Positions 1-11,526 of a stretch of DNA of 64,000 bases are shown here, piece after piece (the first letter of the stretch is position 1; every line of letters starts with the position of its first letter). The stretch is from positions 12,126,826 through 12,190,825 of the forward strand of contig CM054062.1 of assembly GCA_028641055.1 (NCBI GenBank), written 5' to 3'. The notes under the pieces are model-generated. The model was given only the letters and a program-made list of their open reading frames with translations, was not told the origin of the DNA and searched no databases. A program made the position numbers and the translations under genes. The stretch comes from Alopecurus myosuroides (lineage: Eukaryota; Streptophyta; Magnoliopsida; Poales; Poaceae).

Positions 1-932
1 ACCTTGACTCAAATAAAATAAAATAAAAATTACAGAAATAAAACATGAGTTATCTCCCAAGAGTGCTTTTCTTTAACGCCTTTCAGCTAGGCACAGAAAG
101 CAAGAATCAAGTATTTTCAAGTGAATAAGCATCCAAATCAAGACCAGAAACCTTCTCAACAATGCATTGTATTTTATCTATATTAGTTTCAGATGGCCCT
201 CTCTCAACACTCTTGGGTTCACTACTTTCATCAAATGGGTTTTCAGGAACAATCCAATCGAAATTATTTTTCAAAGCTTCATGCATTCCTATGAGTTTAA
301 AAGGTATTGGTATTTGATTTCTTACCCATTTTTAGGTTTTGTTTTTTCCAATTTTTCAAGAGCACCAATAACATCTACACATGAACCTATCATCTTAAAA
401 CGATCGAAGACTTTCCTAACCTCTACAGCAATGTCACCAAATTCTTTAAGCAAAGTTTTCAGAATAAAATCTCTCTTTTCAATATCCTCAACATCATTTA
501 GGTTAAGAAAGATTTGCTGCATTATGGGGTTAAGGTTAACAAACCTAACCTCTAACATGTGAACTAAAGAAGCTGCAGCAGTTTCATAATTCAGAGCAAG
601 TTATGCTAAGGATCTATCCTCAAAATCTTTACGCTTACTAACATGATTAAAGAATTCTTCAATGTTATCCTTTTAAATTATAGAACCAATACCTATTGAT
701 AAGTCTTCCAGGGTGTACTTAGGGAGTAACACGATGAACAATAAACTAAAAGAAGGGTAGCAAAAATAACAACTAGAAATAGGAACTAATTTTTTGTGTT
801 TTTATATAAAGAAGCAAACAAGACAAAATAAAATAAACTAAGTAGAATAATAACAAACTAAAAAGATTGGAGGTGAGAGAGTCCCCTTACAGAAATCATC
901 TTCCTTCCCAGCAATGGCGCCAGAAAAAAGCT
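1..932 (-). mobile_element. 5' internal region of an Athila-like (Sabrina-type) Gypsy element, cut by the window edge
   Basis: Read on the minus strand, this follows directly from the LTR at 933-2521: PBS, an AT-rich leader (about 670-900), then a decayed reading frame from roughly 670 down to 320. Its open part, 558-322, gives 78 codons starting MLEVRFVNLNPIMQQ and rich in charged helical residues. I recognise no catalytic motif; it sits where the first ORF (gag or a substitute in non-autonomous members) is expected. In-frame stops occur upstream (near 620) and downstream (322), so it is not functional. The rest of the element lies beyond base 1. Assignment to the Athila lineage rests on LTR and PBS; the ORF identity is uncertain. 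Confidence 0.7.
907..922 (-). promoter_or_regulatory. Primer binding site of the Athila-like element
   Basis: On the minus strand this reads TGGCGCCATTGCTGGG, about 10 bases inside the LTR end. It matches the TGGCGCC-type PBS usual in Athila-lineage elements (tRNA-Asp type by general knowledge). It fixes the orientation of the element and the inner LTR boundary. Confidence 0.7.
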
Positions 933-2521
933 TGATGGCGTGTGGACACACGTTCATTGGGAGACCCCAAGAGGAAGGTATGATGAGTACACCAACAAGA
1001 TTTTCCCTCAGTAAGAAACCAAGGTTTAATCGCACTAGTAGGAGAAAGTAATCACATCTGAAGGTTGTTGACAGCTGATGTTGGCAGGACGCACTACCAG
1101 GCTCAGCAGCAACATGGAATCTGCACACAACACAACCAATATACTTTGCCCCAACGAAACAGTGAGGTTGTCAATCTCACCGGTCTTGCTGAAAACAATT
1201 AGACGCATAGTGTGGAAAAAGATGTTTGTTTGCTGTGAATGAAATGAGAGCAGTGTTTGCAGTAGGTTGTATTATCAGTGTAAAAGAATGGACCGGGGTT
1301 CACAGTTCACTAGTGGCGTATCTCCATAACAGATAAATAAAATGTTGTCTGAACAAATTACAACTGGGCAATTGACAAATAGAGAATGTACCTTAATGCA
1401 TATACATGACATAATGACTACTATGATATTTATTTGGACATTACAACATGATACATAGAGTGTTATCCAATTGCATCTATAACTAATAATCCACCCTCAA
1501 GACGTCATCCGAGAAAACTTTGGGTATTAAGTTGCAAGCAACAAATTATTACATAAAGTAAAGTGCATAATTTAAACAAAACAATTATCCTTAGACAAAG
1601 CAATGTTGTTTTACCCCTAGTGGCAACAACACATCTACAATCTTAGAAGTTTTCCAGATTACTGGAGGCATGAACCCACTATCTAGCATAAATACTCTTT
1701 CTTGGAGTCACAAGCATCTACTTGGCCAGAGCATCTACTAGCAACGGAGAGCATGCAAGATTACAAATAACATATATGATAGATCTATAATCAACTTGAC
1801 ATAGTATTCAATATTCACCGAATCCCAGCAAACACAACATGTAGCATTACACTAAAATGATCTTTATGATGTTAGGCAGCTCACAAGATCTAAACATGAT
1901 GACACAAAATTGAAGAAGATCGACAACCATCTGATACTGCTATGGACTCGTAGTACAAGGATGAACTACTCACGCATCACTCCGGAGGCAGTCATGGTGA
2001 TGAAGAGTCCTCCGGTGATGATTCCCCTCTCCGGCAGGGTGCCGGGAAGAGTTTCAGAACCCTCCCGAACTAGGGTTTACGATGGCGGCGGCTGCGGAAC
2101 TTTTCGTGGATGGAGGCTCGAGTACTTAGGGTTTTCTCGAGGAAGGTAATATATAGGCGGATGGGCGATGTCGGTGGGCGACCAGGGGGCCCACACCACG
2201 TGGCCGCGCGGCCAAGGGGGTCGCGCCACCCTATGGTGTGGCTGCCTCCCTGGCCCCCTTCGAGTCTCCTTCGGATCCGTCTACATGACAGGAAAATAGG
2301 AATTTCGAATTTTGTTTTTTCCAATTCTGAGAATATTTCGAGAACAACTTTTCTGAAATACAAAAACAACAGAAAACAGGAACTGCCACTGTGGCATCTT
2401 GTCAATAGGTTAATCCCAGAAAATGCATAAAAAATGCCATGAAGTGTATAGAAAACATGTAGCAATTGTCATAATATCAACATGGAACATCAGAAATTAT
2501 AGATACGTTGGAGACGTATCA
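933..2521 (-). mobile_element. 5' LTR of the Athila-like Gypsy element (1589 bp)
   Basis: On the minus strand the LTR starts TGATACGTCTCCAACG at 2521 and ends ..CACACGCCATCA at 933, with the PBS just beyond. The start is characteristic of Sabrina-type Triticeae LTRs, and 1.6 kb is a normal length. A TATA-like box (TATATATTA, 2148-2156) is followed by a GC-rich leader with CCCTAG. The other LTR is outside the window, so the 5-bp target duplication (expected to match CGGAG at 2522-2526) cannot be tested. The insertion interrupts the remnant at 2522-3406. Confidence 0.85.
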
Positions 2522-3409
2522 CGGAGGCAGCCGCCACTGAGCCTTCGTGCGAGAGCGCGGAGAGGGAGGAGTGTGTCCGTCCCTCATGGCCGCCGAGCGG
2601 GCGGTCTATGAGCAGCTGAACGCCCAGGCGGCGTCTATCAAACATAGCCGGATGATTGCTTTGAGGGAGGCGGATGCTGCCTCCTCCATGACCGTTCAGT
2701 GTGCGGCCCACGAAGAGCTGAACACCCGGAGGGCGACGGCGGAGGAGGCTTCTGTCCACGCTCGCGAGACTGTCCGCGCTCGCGAGACTGCCCGCTACGA
2801 CACCCATAACGCTCACTGCATCCTGATGGAGCAAGCTTTATGTCGAGCCGCCAAAGTAGCTAACCTCGAGAGGAGACACCGGAAGGGCCATCCAATCGAG
2901 AGCGAAGGCCGGCGTACGAGAGGTGGAGGCGCAACGACGACAGACGCACAGAGTGCGATCGATAAGAACAAGCGTTTGTGCGCATGCTGAGGAGCGGCCG
3001 ATGTGCACTAGATGGGGTGCAAACCAGGAGGGAGAGGTGCCTGCCGCGCAGGCAACAGACCACAACGAGCCTCTTTCCCATCGTACTTCACCGAGACGAC
3101 GTCGAACGACGACGAGTCTGGCTCCTCTCACGTCGACAGGTAGGCAAACGATGACGTGGTGGGACCTAGTGGCATGTAGACTAGTTTAGTTTAAGCCTCC
3201 CACCTGGCTCCGGCCTTCTAGATTATGTTTTCATTTAAACTTGGTACTAATGTATCGAATATCAATAAAATCGTGTATGTTCAGTTTTTTTGAAATGTTT
3301 ATCAAACTAGAAAATTTGTTTGGAGGGCGCCGCTGTGGGAAGCACCCCCATTGTGGCGGACATGTGTCCGACAACTCCAAAGAGGTTACAACCGGGGGTG
3401 ATGCTCTTA
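2522..3409 (+). mobile_element. Fragment of a DNA transposon, probably PIF/Harbinger-like, with a broken ORF
   Basis: A GC-rich coding stretch (about 2547-3141) encodes an Ala/Arg/Glu-rich helical protein: one frame reads from MAAERAVYEQLN (2586) to about 2890, then the signal shifts frame and ends in an acidic tail (..DDESGSSHVDR, stop at 3139-3141). It is followed by an AT-rich trailer. The end GGGGGTGATGCTC at 3394-3406 followed by TTA (3407-3409) resembles the GAGCATCTCC-type terminus and 3-bp TTA/TAA duplication of Triticeae Harbinger elements. The 5' end is missing because the Athila-like LTR abuts it at 2521. No transposase catalytic motif is visible, so class is tentative. Confidence 0.4.
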
Positions 3410-3470
3410 GTAGTTCTTGCAAACTCCAAAGAGGTTACAATTGGGAGTGATGCTCTTAGTAGTTCTTGTA
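3373..3470. repeat. Tandem duplication, two 49-bp units
   Basis: Units 3373-3421 and 3422-3470 both begin AACTCCAAAGAGGTTACAA and contain TGATGCTCTTAGTAGTTCTTG; they differ at a few bases. The unit spans the presumed transposon terminus plus flanking bases, so the terminus is present twice. Confidence 0.8.
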
Positions 3471-6400
3471 AGGTGAAGCAATAGCATCCAGTAGTGTACA
3501 TCAGTACATGTATGCATGATGAGAGATGAGGGGGAGGCAGTGAACACTCACATCAAGGGCATCTTGATGCAAAACATTAGCAAACAAATGGAATATTTCA
3601 GCAGAGGAGCCAAGAGGGGGGATAGCTGCTAGGGGCATGGCATTTGGCACGTCCAGCTTTGGATGGAATGTCTCACTCCCCAGATGAGGAAACCCATCAT
3701 CACCTCCACCTGCACTTCATCATTGCCCACCAAAAGGGTCATGTGCATCTGTGTCAAGCTAGCTACCAGATCCCTTGCTTCCAACCCTGCACAAAAATTT
3801 GTACAAATCCTTTCGGTATGCATTGCACCGCATGCAAAGGAGAAATCTTATCCCGTGTGGCAAGGGGCAAAAGATCTGTGCATGTGTGAAAGGCAGGCGC
3901 TGTGGGTCTAGCCAGGCTACTTAACTTGTGAGTTCACATACAGTACTATGTAACTTGTGGGCAGAACAGCAAAAGAATCTACTCTCTCCTGCCTCTGCCA
4001 GGAGCAGTGGCATCAAGACAGAGAAGGTGATGGATGATGATTAGAGAAATTGGCAAACGCCTCACTCGCATATGGACACGGCAGTGAGAAAGAAATGCCC
4101 AAAGTGAGGAAGCGAACAAGCAGAAGCAGCTCACTCGCGTGCATCCTCTCTCCTGCAGGCAGCAACGGACAGTAGAATAAACAAATGTACAGGAAAAAAA
4201 AAGCAAAAGTTGTGGCTCTCTCTTTGCCATCAAATGCTGTGATTTGACATGTTCCAAAATCTAACCCCTCTCATGCAGCATCTACTACCTCTCTCTCTCT
4301 CCAAATAGATCTCCTTGAATGCATCCTAATAATATATCTAGAGAGAGAGAACTAGGGATTTAGAGAGATGTTGTTGGTTGGGGTCAAGAAGTTTAGGAGT
4401 AATCTTGAGTGGAGTTGAAGGAATGGAAGGAAAGCAAAGAAGGGGAGCATGCATGCATGCATACTCAAGAACGCCAGGGGGACCAAAGGTGGCACTATAA
4501 TACCAAAGGAGATGTAAACAAAGGTTTAGCCCAAAGAAGCCATGAGAATTTAAGAGTTTGACACAAACGAATCCACAAAGGCATACAGCCCCACCCAGAT
4601 TGAGCTGCTGCCATCCCATTTTTATAATCTCTCCATTCTCCCTAATGCGAAGTCCTAACTCCAAAGCAGCCAATGGCTGAACTGGCTGTGGCTGCAGCTG
4701 TCCATGTGGTTCAGGTCAGAGACTTGACATCTGATGTAATGCAACAAATATAAATTGCAAAGCACTTGAACCCTTTAAGCCAAAGGAAACACCATGGCCT
4801 TCCATGGATGGCCTTGTTTTTATTCCGTGTGGATGTGTGTGAGAGGAGAGAGAGGGTTACATGAGACGGAGGCGGTGAAACCTATCACACCACAGTACAA
4901 TCCAATCTGCAGGCCCCTCCCAGCAACTCTTTGCCCAATTCCCAACATCAAGAACATATGAATGAGGCAGAAGTCAGAACATACATCTTTCAAATCCTCC
5001 GCCAGAGGGCTCAAAAGTCAAGGTCGAGTGCTGCGTTTTGTTCATCAGATAGTAACAGGTGAGAAATAGAACAGCTTGAAAGTTATGCATGATGATCATG
5101 TACAATGAATGCATGATAGGAAAGGAAAAAAGGTAAGGTGGAAGGAGGAGCTTAAAAGTATATGGAGGTCTTGCATGACATGGAGTATATTCTACTTTAG
5201 AAGAAGAAGAGCAGTTGTTGTAGGAGGGCAGCATCCTCCGAAAGAGAGTCTATTTGCATTGTATTACCTAGACTACGAGCATGCATGCACTCAAGTGTGT
5301 AGGGTTAGTTATCCTATGTAGGTACAGTTGTTCACACAGGTTGTAGTTGCATCTTTAGGCATTAGGCATGTATAGCTAAAAGAACAATGGGTCAATCAAA
5401 AAGAAAATAACAGGTTCTCATTGTTGTAGAAAAAAAATGAAACAGCCAGAAAATTGTTTAGCTAGCCATAAATGTAACCAGACGGATAATGTAGTCCAGA
5501 TAGCTGAAGTGATGGTTGGATTAATCAACTACCGCTAAACCTCACTTAAGAGGCAAGAAACTACACCTAACTAAGATATTGTGTGCTACCAAATAAGCTG
5601 AGATTTCACAAGATATGGATACTACAATACAAGTATAAAGAAGAGGAAAGTTTCTCTTTATGTGAGTACCAACTTATGTGCTAATAATGCGTTCTCAAGC
5701 AAAATGGGTCAGTGTTCAAGATTACCTCCACGATCACTTTTGCATGCGAAAGGAAACAGTTTATCTTCTGTTCTTTCTCACGAATTTCTTTCTTTATATA
5801 GAGACATCACCTATCAAGTACAGTACTTGCTTTGAAGTGTAGAACAATCGAAACATCATGAGATCAAGTCATGATCAACAGTTCGAATATCCAACTTTTA
5901 ACATGGATCGCATGAGATATATATGGTTAAAGAAAAAGGATGCTCTGCTGTTATTTTTGGTGTCGGGTCCTCCAGGCCCACGCTCACCCTGATCAACATA
6001 ATGAGCCTCATATATGCTCTCTTCTTTTGCATAAAATATGGGTGGTGTATGAGAAGCCAATATACCTTTTCCCATCAAGTTTGGTAGATAGTAGTATGTC
6101 GAAGGTATCCCAAGCATAGTCCAAAATACTACTCGCATGCATATCTCTTCCTTGTCTAATTAACTTTGCTGGCATAAATTTGGTTTCTCTTTTTCGTGTG
6201 CAATAACAAGCGCTGTATTGTTCATCAAAATATTATTACACATAGTGATAGGGGAGGATATAAGGCACATCCAACTAGTGTAATAAATTCAAAAACTGAT
6301 GACTATTCTAGTATCATAAAATATAAAATATGGGAGTCAACCAATATTAATTTCGCAGATAAGAAATTCAAATGACGTAAATTAATATTTATTAAGCAAA

Positions 6401-8389
6401 TGATAATCGGGTGGGTCATATTCTCCTGTGTAACAAAAAGGTATTATCATAATTTCTAGATTAGTATTAGTTTCCCTGATTCCTTTGGAACATACTTAAT
6501 TTGCAGAAAAATATTGCGATCCACTCTTGCTACATATTATTTGTTTTAGGGTATCAAACACTATTTGATGTTAATCCATAGTTTCCCATGCAATCATCTG
6601 AGATGCAAGAGTACTTTTCTCTTCACTTTTCTTCTTTCCGTGTTCTAGAATCCAACGAATCAAAGAGATACTTTATCAGACCCCAGAAAATGAAACACAG
6701 TATATCATTTAAAGAAGTATCTGAAGAGCAGAAATTTGCCAGGAAACAGTTAGATTTCCGAAAAATACAGAGCAGGAAGGCTGACATTACTCAAGCTCAG
6801 GCAGCATATAGTAGATGCTAGTACGTACCCAGCCACACAAATAACAAGGCAGCATCAGTTACTACCAATGCCCACAACTCATGTATCCAGGAGAGACGAG
6901 ACAGTAGGCATACAAAGGTACAGCTCCAAACTACGATGATGGAAGGACCTGGTCTGATCTGACCGATCGGACAAACCAGTAAAAAGGTTTTTGTCACACA
7001 TGCCATACGCTGCTCGAGCGACATGGGGGCTGCTCGTCACTCGCCAGCAGGGAGGAGTGTAGGGCGAGCCTAGCTATATATAGCTCTCCTAGCTACTGTA
7101 GTACTGTAGGAGCTAGCTAGTACTCCTAGGGCTTAGTATAAGAGAATCCGATCCATCGATCTCCCAAGTGCAGGTCATGTCAAATCTTTGGAATTTCTAT
7201 ACTATCGCATTCAGCCCATCACACGCTCGATCTACTCCGTCCCAGCAAGCACACACTACTGTACGCAGGTACAGCAGCTTGTGTGTGGAAGGGACAGCCG
7301 ATTGATCGTTGTCTCCCGCCCTTGTAATTATTAACTTTACCCGGCCTCCGCCACACCGGGATGAGAGGATCTTCTGTCCTCGGAGACATTCTCCATCATC
7401 TTTACTTTACTCCATGGTGTCTCAACTCATAACATAGGAATACGTGCAAAATAATAGGGGTGAGGTGTTTTCCATGCTAGCTTACCGTCTTACAGTCACA
7501 TATAAGAGAAAAATCTTTTAAATCCCGTACGTGGCATATGTTTAGAAACTAACTAAAATAGACAGTGCTAGCAACTTTCACCAATTATTGACCAACCATT
7601 TTCTATATAAACATTAAAATGTGACAAAAATAATAATATGCATGTTGTCATCATGTGAGTAGACTGGGCAATCTTCCTTACCTTGCTGCACCAAGCTGTC
7701 TAGGACAACACGCCCACAAAGGATCCATGATGGCTACCTCCTGTCTGCTGTTGCTTTACCTAAGATAATAAGAATATAAAGTCAACTAGCTTTCGGATTT
7801 CTGAGGACAAGACTTAAGCAGGGAGCAAAGCAACCGAGGATCTTGTTTCTCTGGGCATTAACATATGCTCCTGCCAGTAAGCTTCTCCTGAACCTGTCTG
7901 CCTATTTTCAGGACAGCAAAGACAGCCAGGGGTTAGTTTAAGACCTGGATATCCTCAAGCTGCTCATGTATTGTTAATTCTCCAGCAAGAAAATTAAGGG
8001 GCGCGTGCAAGTAATTGTTTTTCTTCTTCTAGAAAACTCAGATCAAGAAACGCTTGATGTCCCCTCTTAAAAAAGGAGAGGAAGACGATTGCTTGAGTGA
8101 TATACAACCTCCAAATGTATATTCCCAGTTGCGGGACAGGACAGGAATTTGGAACGAGTGGCTCAACCATTAGCACTTGTCCTTGCCTAAAAACTAGTAC
8201 TACCTATGCCCCATTTTACTTGTGGTGAGTTGTATATAAGGTTTGTACTATTCTAGTTTGATGTCTGCGACAAGTAAAACCTAGAATTGTTCCGTCGTAG
8301 GGTTTTATTCCAGGCTGAAAATATTTTTCTCCATCCAGAATGAAAGAACATATTCCCCTAAAAAAAAGAACAGATTAAATGCCACTATA
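3471..8389. other. 4.9 kb without a recognised gene or transposon
   Basis: No open frame exceeds about 110 codons, and none has a recognisable motif. Visible items are a pyrimidine run (CTACCTCTCTCTCTCTCC, 4287-4304), overlapping RY-type motifs (catgcatgcatgcat, 4448-4462; such motifs are B3-factor sites in seed promoters), and a palindromic TATA-like stretch (AGCTATATATAGCT, 7072-7085). The texture is low-copy-like compared with the surrounding elements. It could be old decayed repeat, promoter or intron sequence, or a non-coding transcript; nothing seen decides among these. Confidence 0.4.
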
Positions 8390-8563
8390 ACCTCCGTTTC
8401 ATAAGCAAGGTGTGTAATTTTTTTGAAAAGTCAAACAATGTTAACTTTGACCAAACTTGTATACATTCACAAATATATATCATTGTATATCTGATGATAG
8501 AGATTTGACTATGTAGATGCTCATAGTTTTCCTATAAACTTGACCCAGTTTTACATTGTCTTA

Positions 8564-9622
8564 CTTTTTTTTTAGAAATGGGAGCATAGCCTCAGCCTCT
8601 GCATCAGGACGATGCACACAGCTTTATTTTATAAATGCATTTAAAGTATCTGAACAGAGTATCAAATAGCAAATTATTACAATCACGAATCACACAAAGT
8701 GAAGGTGAAAACCAGCCACAAAAAGATGCACGACCTATCCATTAAGCCGCTTAAGAGCACGCCACCCATACTGGCTGGAGATAGCCCGAACGACCGCCAT
8801 CATTCGAGTACATCCGGAATCCATATGACCCCTTTGATCTACGGGTAGCAGGAAAGACCACATTTGTATCCAATACACCGCTCGATTGACCAATTGCAAA
8901 AAACGAGGAATTTGAACCTTGTTAAAGACAAGATCATTACGGCAATTCCAAATTGCCCAAAGAAACACGGACACGCCTATACGTATATGTTTCTTAACAT
9001 TATTGGCAATCCCATTAAGCCAACTTTCAAACATATTCGCAATAGAAGTTGGTGGTGAGATGTTATAAGTGAAGTGAATAAGCCTCCAAATATTCATAAC
9101 AAAAGGTCAGGAAAGAAAAAGGTGTTGTATAGTCTCATCACTAACGCAAAACATACATTTTGTACAACCCATCCATCGTCTCTTCACTAAATTATCCTTG
9201 GTTAGTAGCACTTTCTTATTGAGAAATCATAAGAAGATCTTAATCTTTAACGGAATTGGTAATTTCCACAGATATTTACGTAAAAATATCATGTGACCAT
9301 TTAAGAGATCAGCATACAAAGTTTAACTGTAAATATACCGGACGAATTGAGCTTCCATCTAAAAGCGTCAGGGTCATCCGTAAGTCGTATGTGATACACT
9401 GCCTGGACGAGTCTGGGCCACGCATCTCTCCTATGACCACTCAACGATCTTCTAAACTGAATGTTTAATATCTGTCCACCTATGACATCCACTACTAAAA
9501 CATTCTTATGGCGGAGTATGTTATAAAGGGAGGGGAACTGGGAGGCCAACGTAGTATCTCCCAACCAAACGTCTTCCCAAAACCTCGTATTAGTGCCATT
9601 ACCAAGAGTAAAAAAACCTCGT
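8564..9622 (-). mobile_element. 5'-truncated LINE (L1-like) with target site duplication
   Basis: On the minus strand the fragment begins inside the ORF2 C-terminal region and ends in a poly(A) tail, seen as the T run at 8565-8573. Direct repeats ATTGTCTTA flank it at 8555-8563 and 9623-9631, a 9-bp target duplication of LINE type. Only about 1.06 kb of an element that is normally several kb is present, typical of incomplete reverse transcription. The 3' UTR contains the GCTGTGTGCATCGTCCTGAT phrase common in grass LINEs. It lies within a Stowaway MITE. Confidence 0.85.
8735..9617 (-). pseudogene. LINE ORF2 C-terminal remnant (zinc-binding RVT region)
   Basis: The minus strand encodes FFTLGNGTNTRFWEDVWLGD from about 9617, then SQFPSLYNILRHKNV, and after frame changes WLNGIANNVKKHIRIGV, FLWAIWNCRNDLVFNK and WIQMWSFLLP, ending at 8735. 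This is the order seen in the zf-RVT region that follows reverse transcriptase in plant LINEs. The RT and endonuclease domains are absent because of the 5' truncation. The region between 9300 and 9097 has lost its frame. Confidence 0.75.
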
Positions 9623-9820
9623 ATTGTCTTATTTTTACTATGTACATATTCTTACTCTTACGAGGAACAGAGGTAGCAGAGAGTCCCAAGAAAAAGAATG
9701 CACGAATTTACATGAAATTGCCCATCAAACAGATTAATATGGTCTCAACAAGGGAATGATCCAATAATCTTCACAAGGGAAAGATCTTGTGTGGCGGTGT
9801 GGCGGCGGCTCTCCCAGGAG

Positions 9821-9977
9821 CAGCGGCGGAGCCAGCCATGGCTGAAGACCCGGGCCACTTCAAAAAGAAAGTGCAAAACAGTACACTACAGTGTTTAACT
9901 AGTACACTACCAATCTGCAATCCCGCGCCATGACCCGGGCCAAGGCCATGGTTGCCTGGGGCCTGGCTCCGCCCCTT
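9821..9977. mobile_element. Short non-autonomous hAT element (157 bp)
   Basis: The left end CAGCGGCGGAGCCAGCC and right end GGCCTGGCTCCGCCCCTT are inverted repeats of the CAGGGGCGGAGCCAGG type found on grass hAT elements. Flanks CCCAGGAG (9813-9820) and CGCAGGAG (9978-9985) match at 7 of 8 bases, as expected for an aged 8-bp hAT duplication. There is no coding capacity. Confidence 0.65.
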
Positions 9978-10074
9978 CGCAGGAGGGTGTGGTGGGATGA
10001 CCGGTCGTCCTTGGCACAGCGGTGGTGACAGTTGCGGCTGTCATGTATGGTTGTTGGTCTGTTTGGCATGTTGA

Positions 10075-10656
10075 TCAGTTTGGTGTTGTTCTTATGCTCC
10101 ATAAGACAGATGGCAGTTCTTCTACCCATGATCCAGCTGCTCTATGCAGGGGCGCTTCTAGCCTTGGCTTAATACTTTGGAGAATTGAGTTGTTAAATCG
10201 CTCTGCTTCTCCATTTGACTATTGATGCGCGGCAAAGGCTAAATCTAGCCGGATTCCGCCACCTTCACAGTATTTGGCTAGCTCACCTACGGCAAAATTT
10301 GTTCCATTGTCCGTGATTATGCTGTGCGGAACGCCAAATCGCATGACTATGTCAAGGACGAAATTTCTAGCTGTTACCCCGTCCAGGTTTTTGATGAGTT
10401 TTGCTTCTACCCACTTGGTGTATTTATCCACCTCTACTAGGAGGTGTGTTAGCCCTTCTCTTGCCGTCTTGAATGGTCCCATCATGTCCAGCCCCCAGAC
10501 CGCGAACGACCAGGTTATGGGTATGGTTTTCAGAGCTTGGGCTGGCAAGTTCGTCTGTTTGGCGAACAGTTGGTATCCCAGACAGCCTTTCACCAGCTCT
10601 TCTACATCCAACTTAGCGGTAAGCCAGAAGTATCCTAGACGGAAAGCTTTGTGCAC
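10075..10656 (-). pseudogene. Integrase domain of the Tat-like element
   Basis: The zinc-binding region (HKAFRLGYFW.., ..KGCLGYQLFAKQ) has its second cysteine replaced by Tyr. The catalytic core shows WGLDMMGPF, ITDNGTNFA and, after an in-frame stop at 10219-10221, SNGEAERFNNSILQ followed by WVEELPSVLWSIRTTPN. The D, D and E positions are all recognisable. A further stop (TGA, plus-strand 10075-10077) follows RTTPN, after which homology is lost. Non-functional. Confidence 0.8.
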
Positions 10657-10920
10657 CAGGCTTTTGGAATGGGCGTGGTGTCCACAGTCTCCTCCGTGTA
10701 TTTCCTCGAGGATTTCTCTTCCTTCTTCCGGATTGATGCATCACAAGAATACGCCGAATGTGCTTCTCTTGTGCAATTTTTCACCAATGACGCAATATCC
10801 CTTGCAACGCCGAACGAGCTGTCTTTGTTCAACTTCCGTGCTGCCATCCGGGAATTTCTGATTTACTAAGAATTCCGTGTATGGTTTTGTCCAATCTGGG
10901 GTTACGATGATGATGGCCAC

Positions 10921-11526
10921 TTATGATGATATCAATGGATAGTCCACGTCTCCGCCTTTGATGGATGGTGCCCTTAGATGCTCCAGGAAGATGTCAGGGG
11001 GTAACTCTTTGCGTTTGAAACCCATCCTTGCCAAAGCGTCTGCGGCCCAATTTTCTTCGCGTTTGATATGCTTGACCTCGAATCCGAGGAAGCAAATGGC
11101 GAATTCGTCCACCGTTCTTCTATATTCTGCCATAATGGGGCTTTTGGAGTCCCAGGTTTGAACCAATTGGTGTTAAACCAAAGCTGAATCACCGTAACAT
11201 AGCACCCTTTGGGCGCCAATGTCTTTTGCTATGTGCAAGCCGTGTAAGAGAGCTTCGTATTCTGCCACGTTGTTTGAGGCATTGAAGTGGATTATTTGTA
11301 GTATGTAGCTCATAGTTTCTCCCGTTAGGGATTTGAGGACTACTCCAGCCCCCGAGCCCTCTTTCATTTTGGATCCGTCAAAGTGCAAGATCCAGCAGGG
11401 GGTTCCAGGATAGTTGTTGTGTCCATGTCTTCCGTCCAGTTTCGAGACGAAATCTGCCAATGCCTGAGATTTTATCGTTGTCCGGGGTTGATAGTTTATG
11501 TCAAACGCTGCTAGCTCGATGCCCAT
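10921..11526 (-). pseudogene. Second RNase-H-like domain of the Tat-like element
   Basis: From 11526 the frame gives MGIELAAFDINYQPR, a linker, then WILHFDGSKMKEGSGAGVVL, ASNNVAEYEALLHGLHIA and VLCYGDSALV. These are the D, E and D blocks of the archaeal-type RNase H that Tat-lineage elements carry next to the ordinary RNase H. The tail (11166-10921) continues as FEVKHIKREENWAADALAR after a frameshift near 11170. The domain protein would degrade RNA in RNA:DNA hybrids; here it is broken. Confidence 0.75.

Larger units (their letters stand above)
8390..9673. mobile_element. Stowaway-type MITE, split by a LINE insertion
   Basis: The two arms are 8390-8563 and 9632-9673, about 216 bp without the insert. 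The left end ACCTCCGTTTC and right end GGAACAGAGGT are imperfect inverted repeats beside TA dinucleotides, and the left arm has the phrases typical of Triticeae Stowaways (AAAGTCAAAC.., AACTTTGACCAAACTTG, CTATAAACTTG). One end appears shifted by a base. The element is diverged, hence old; the LINE at 8564-9622 landed in it later. Confidence 0.6.

Noticed and set aside
167..562. 131-codon plus-strand frame
   Set aside because: It is antisense to the decayed Athila-like internal ORF and has no motif; the minus strand explains it.
4060..4170. miRNA precursor (miR156-like CTCACT repeats)
   Set aside because: The repeated CTCACTCGC phrases do not pair into a hairpin with a known mature sequence.
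4338..4673. 111-codon minus-strand frame as a host gene
   Set aside because: No domain, no supporting second exon and low coding texture; could not be supported.
10274..10861. 195-codon plus-strand frame
   Set aside because: Shadow of the minus-strand integrase of the Tat-like element.
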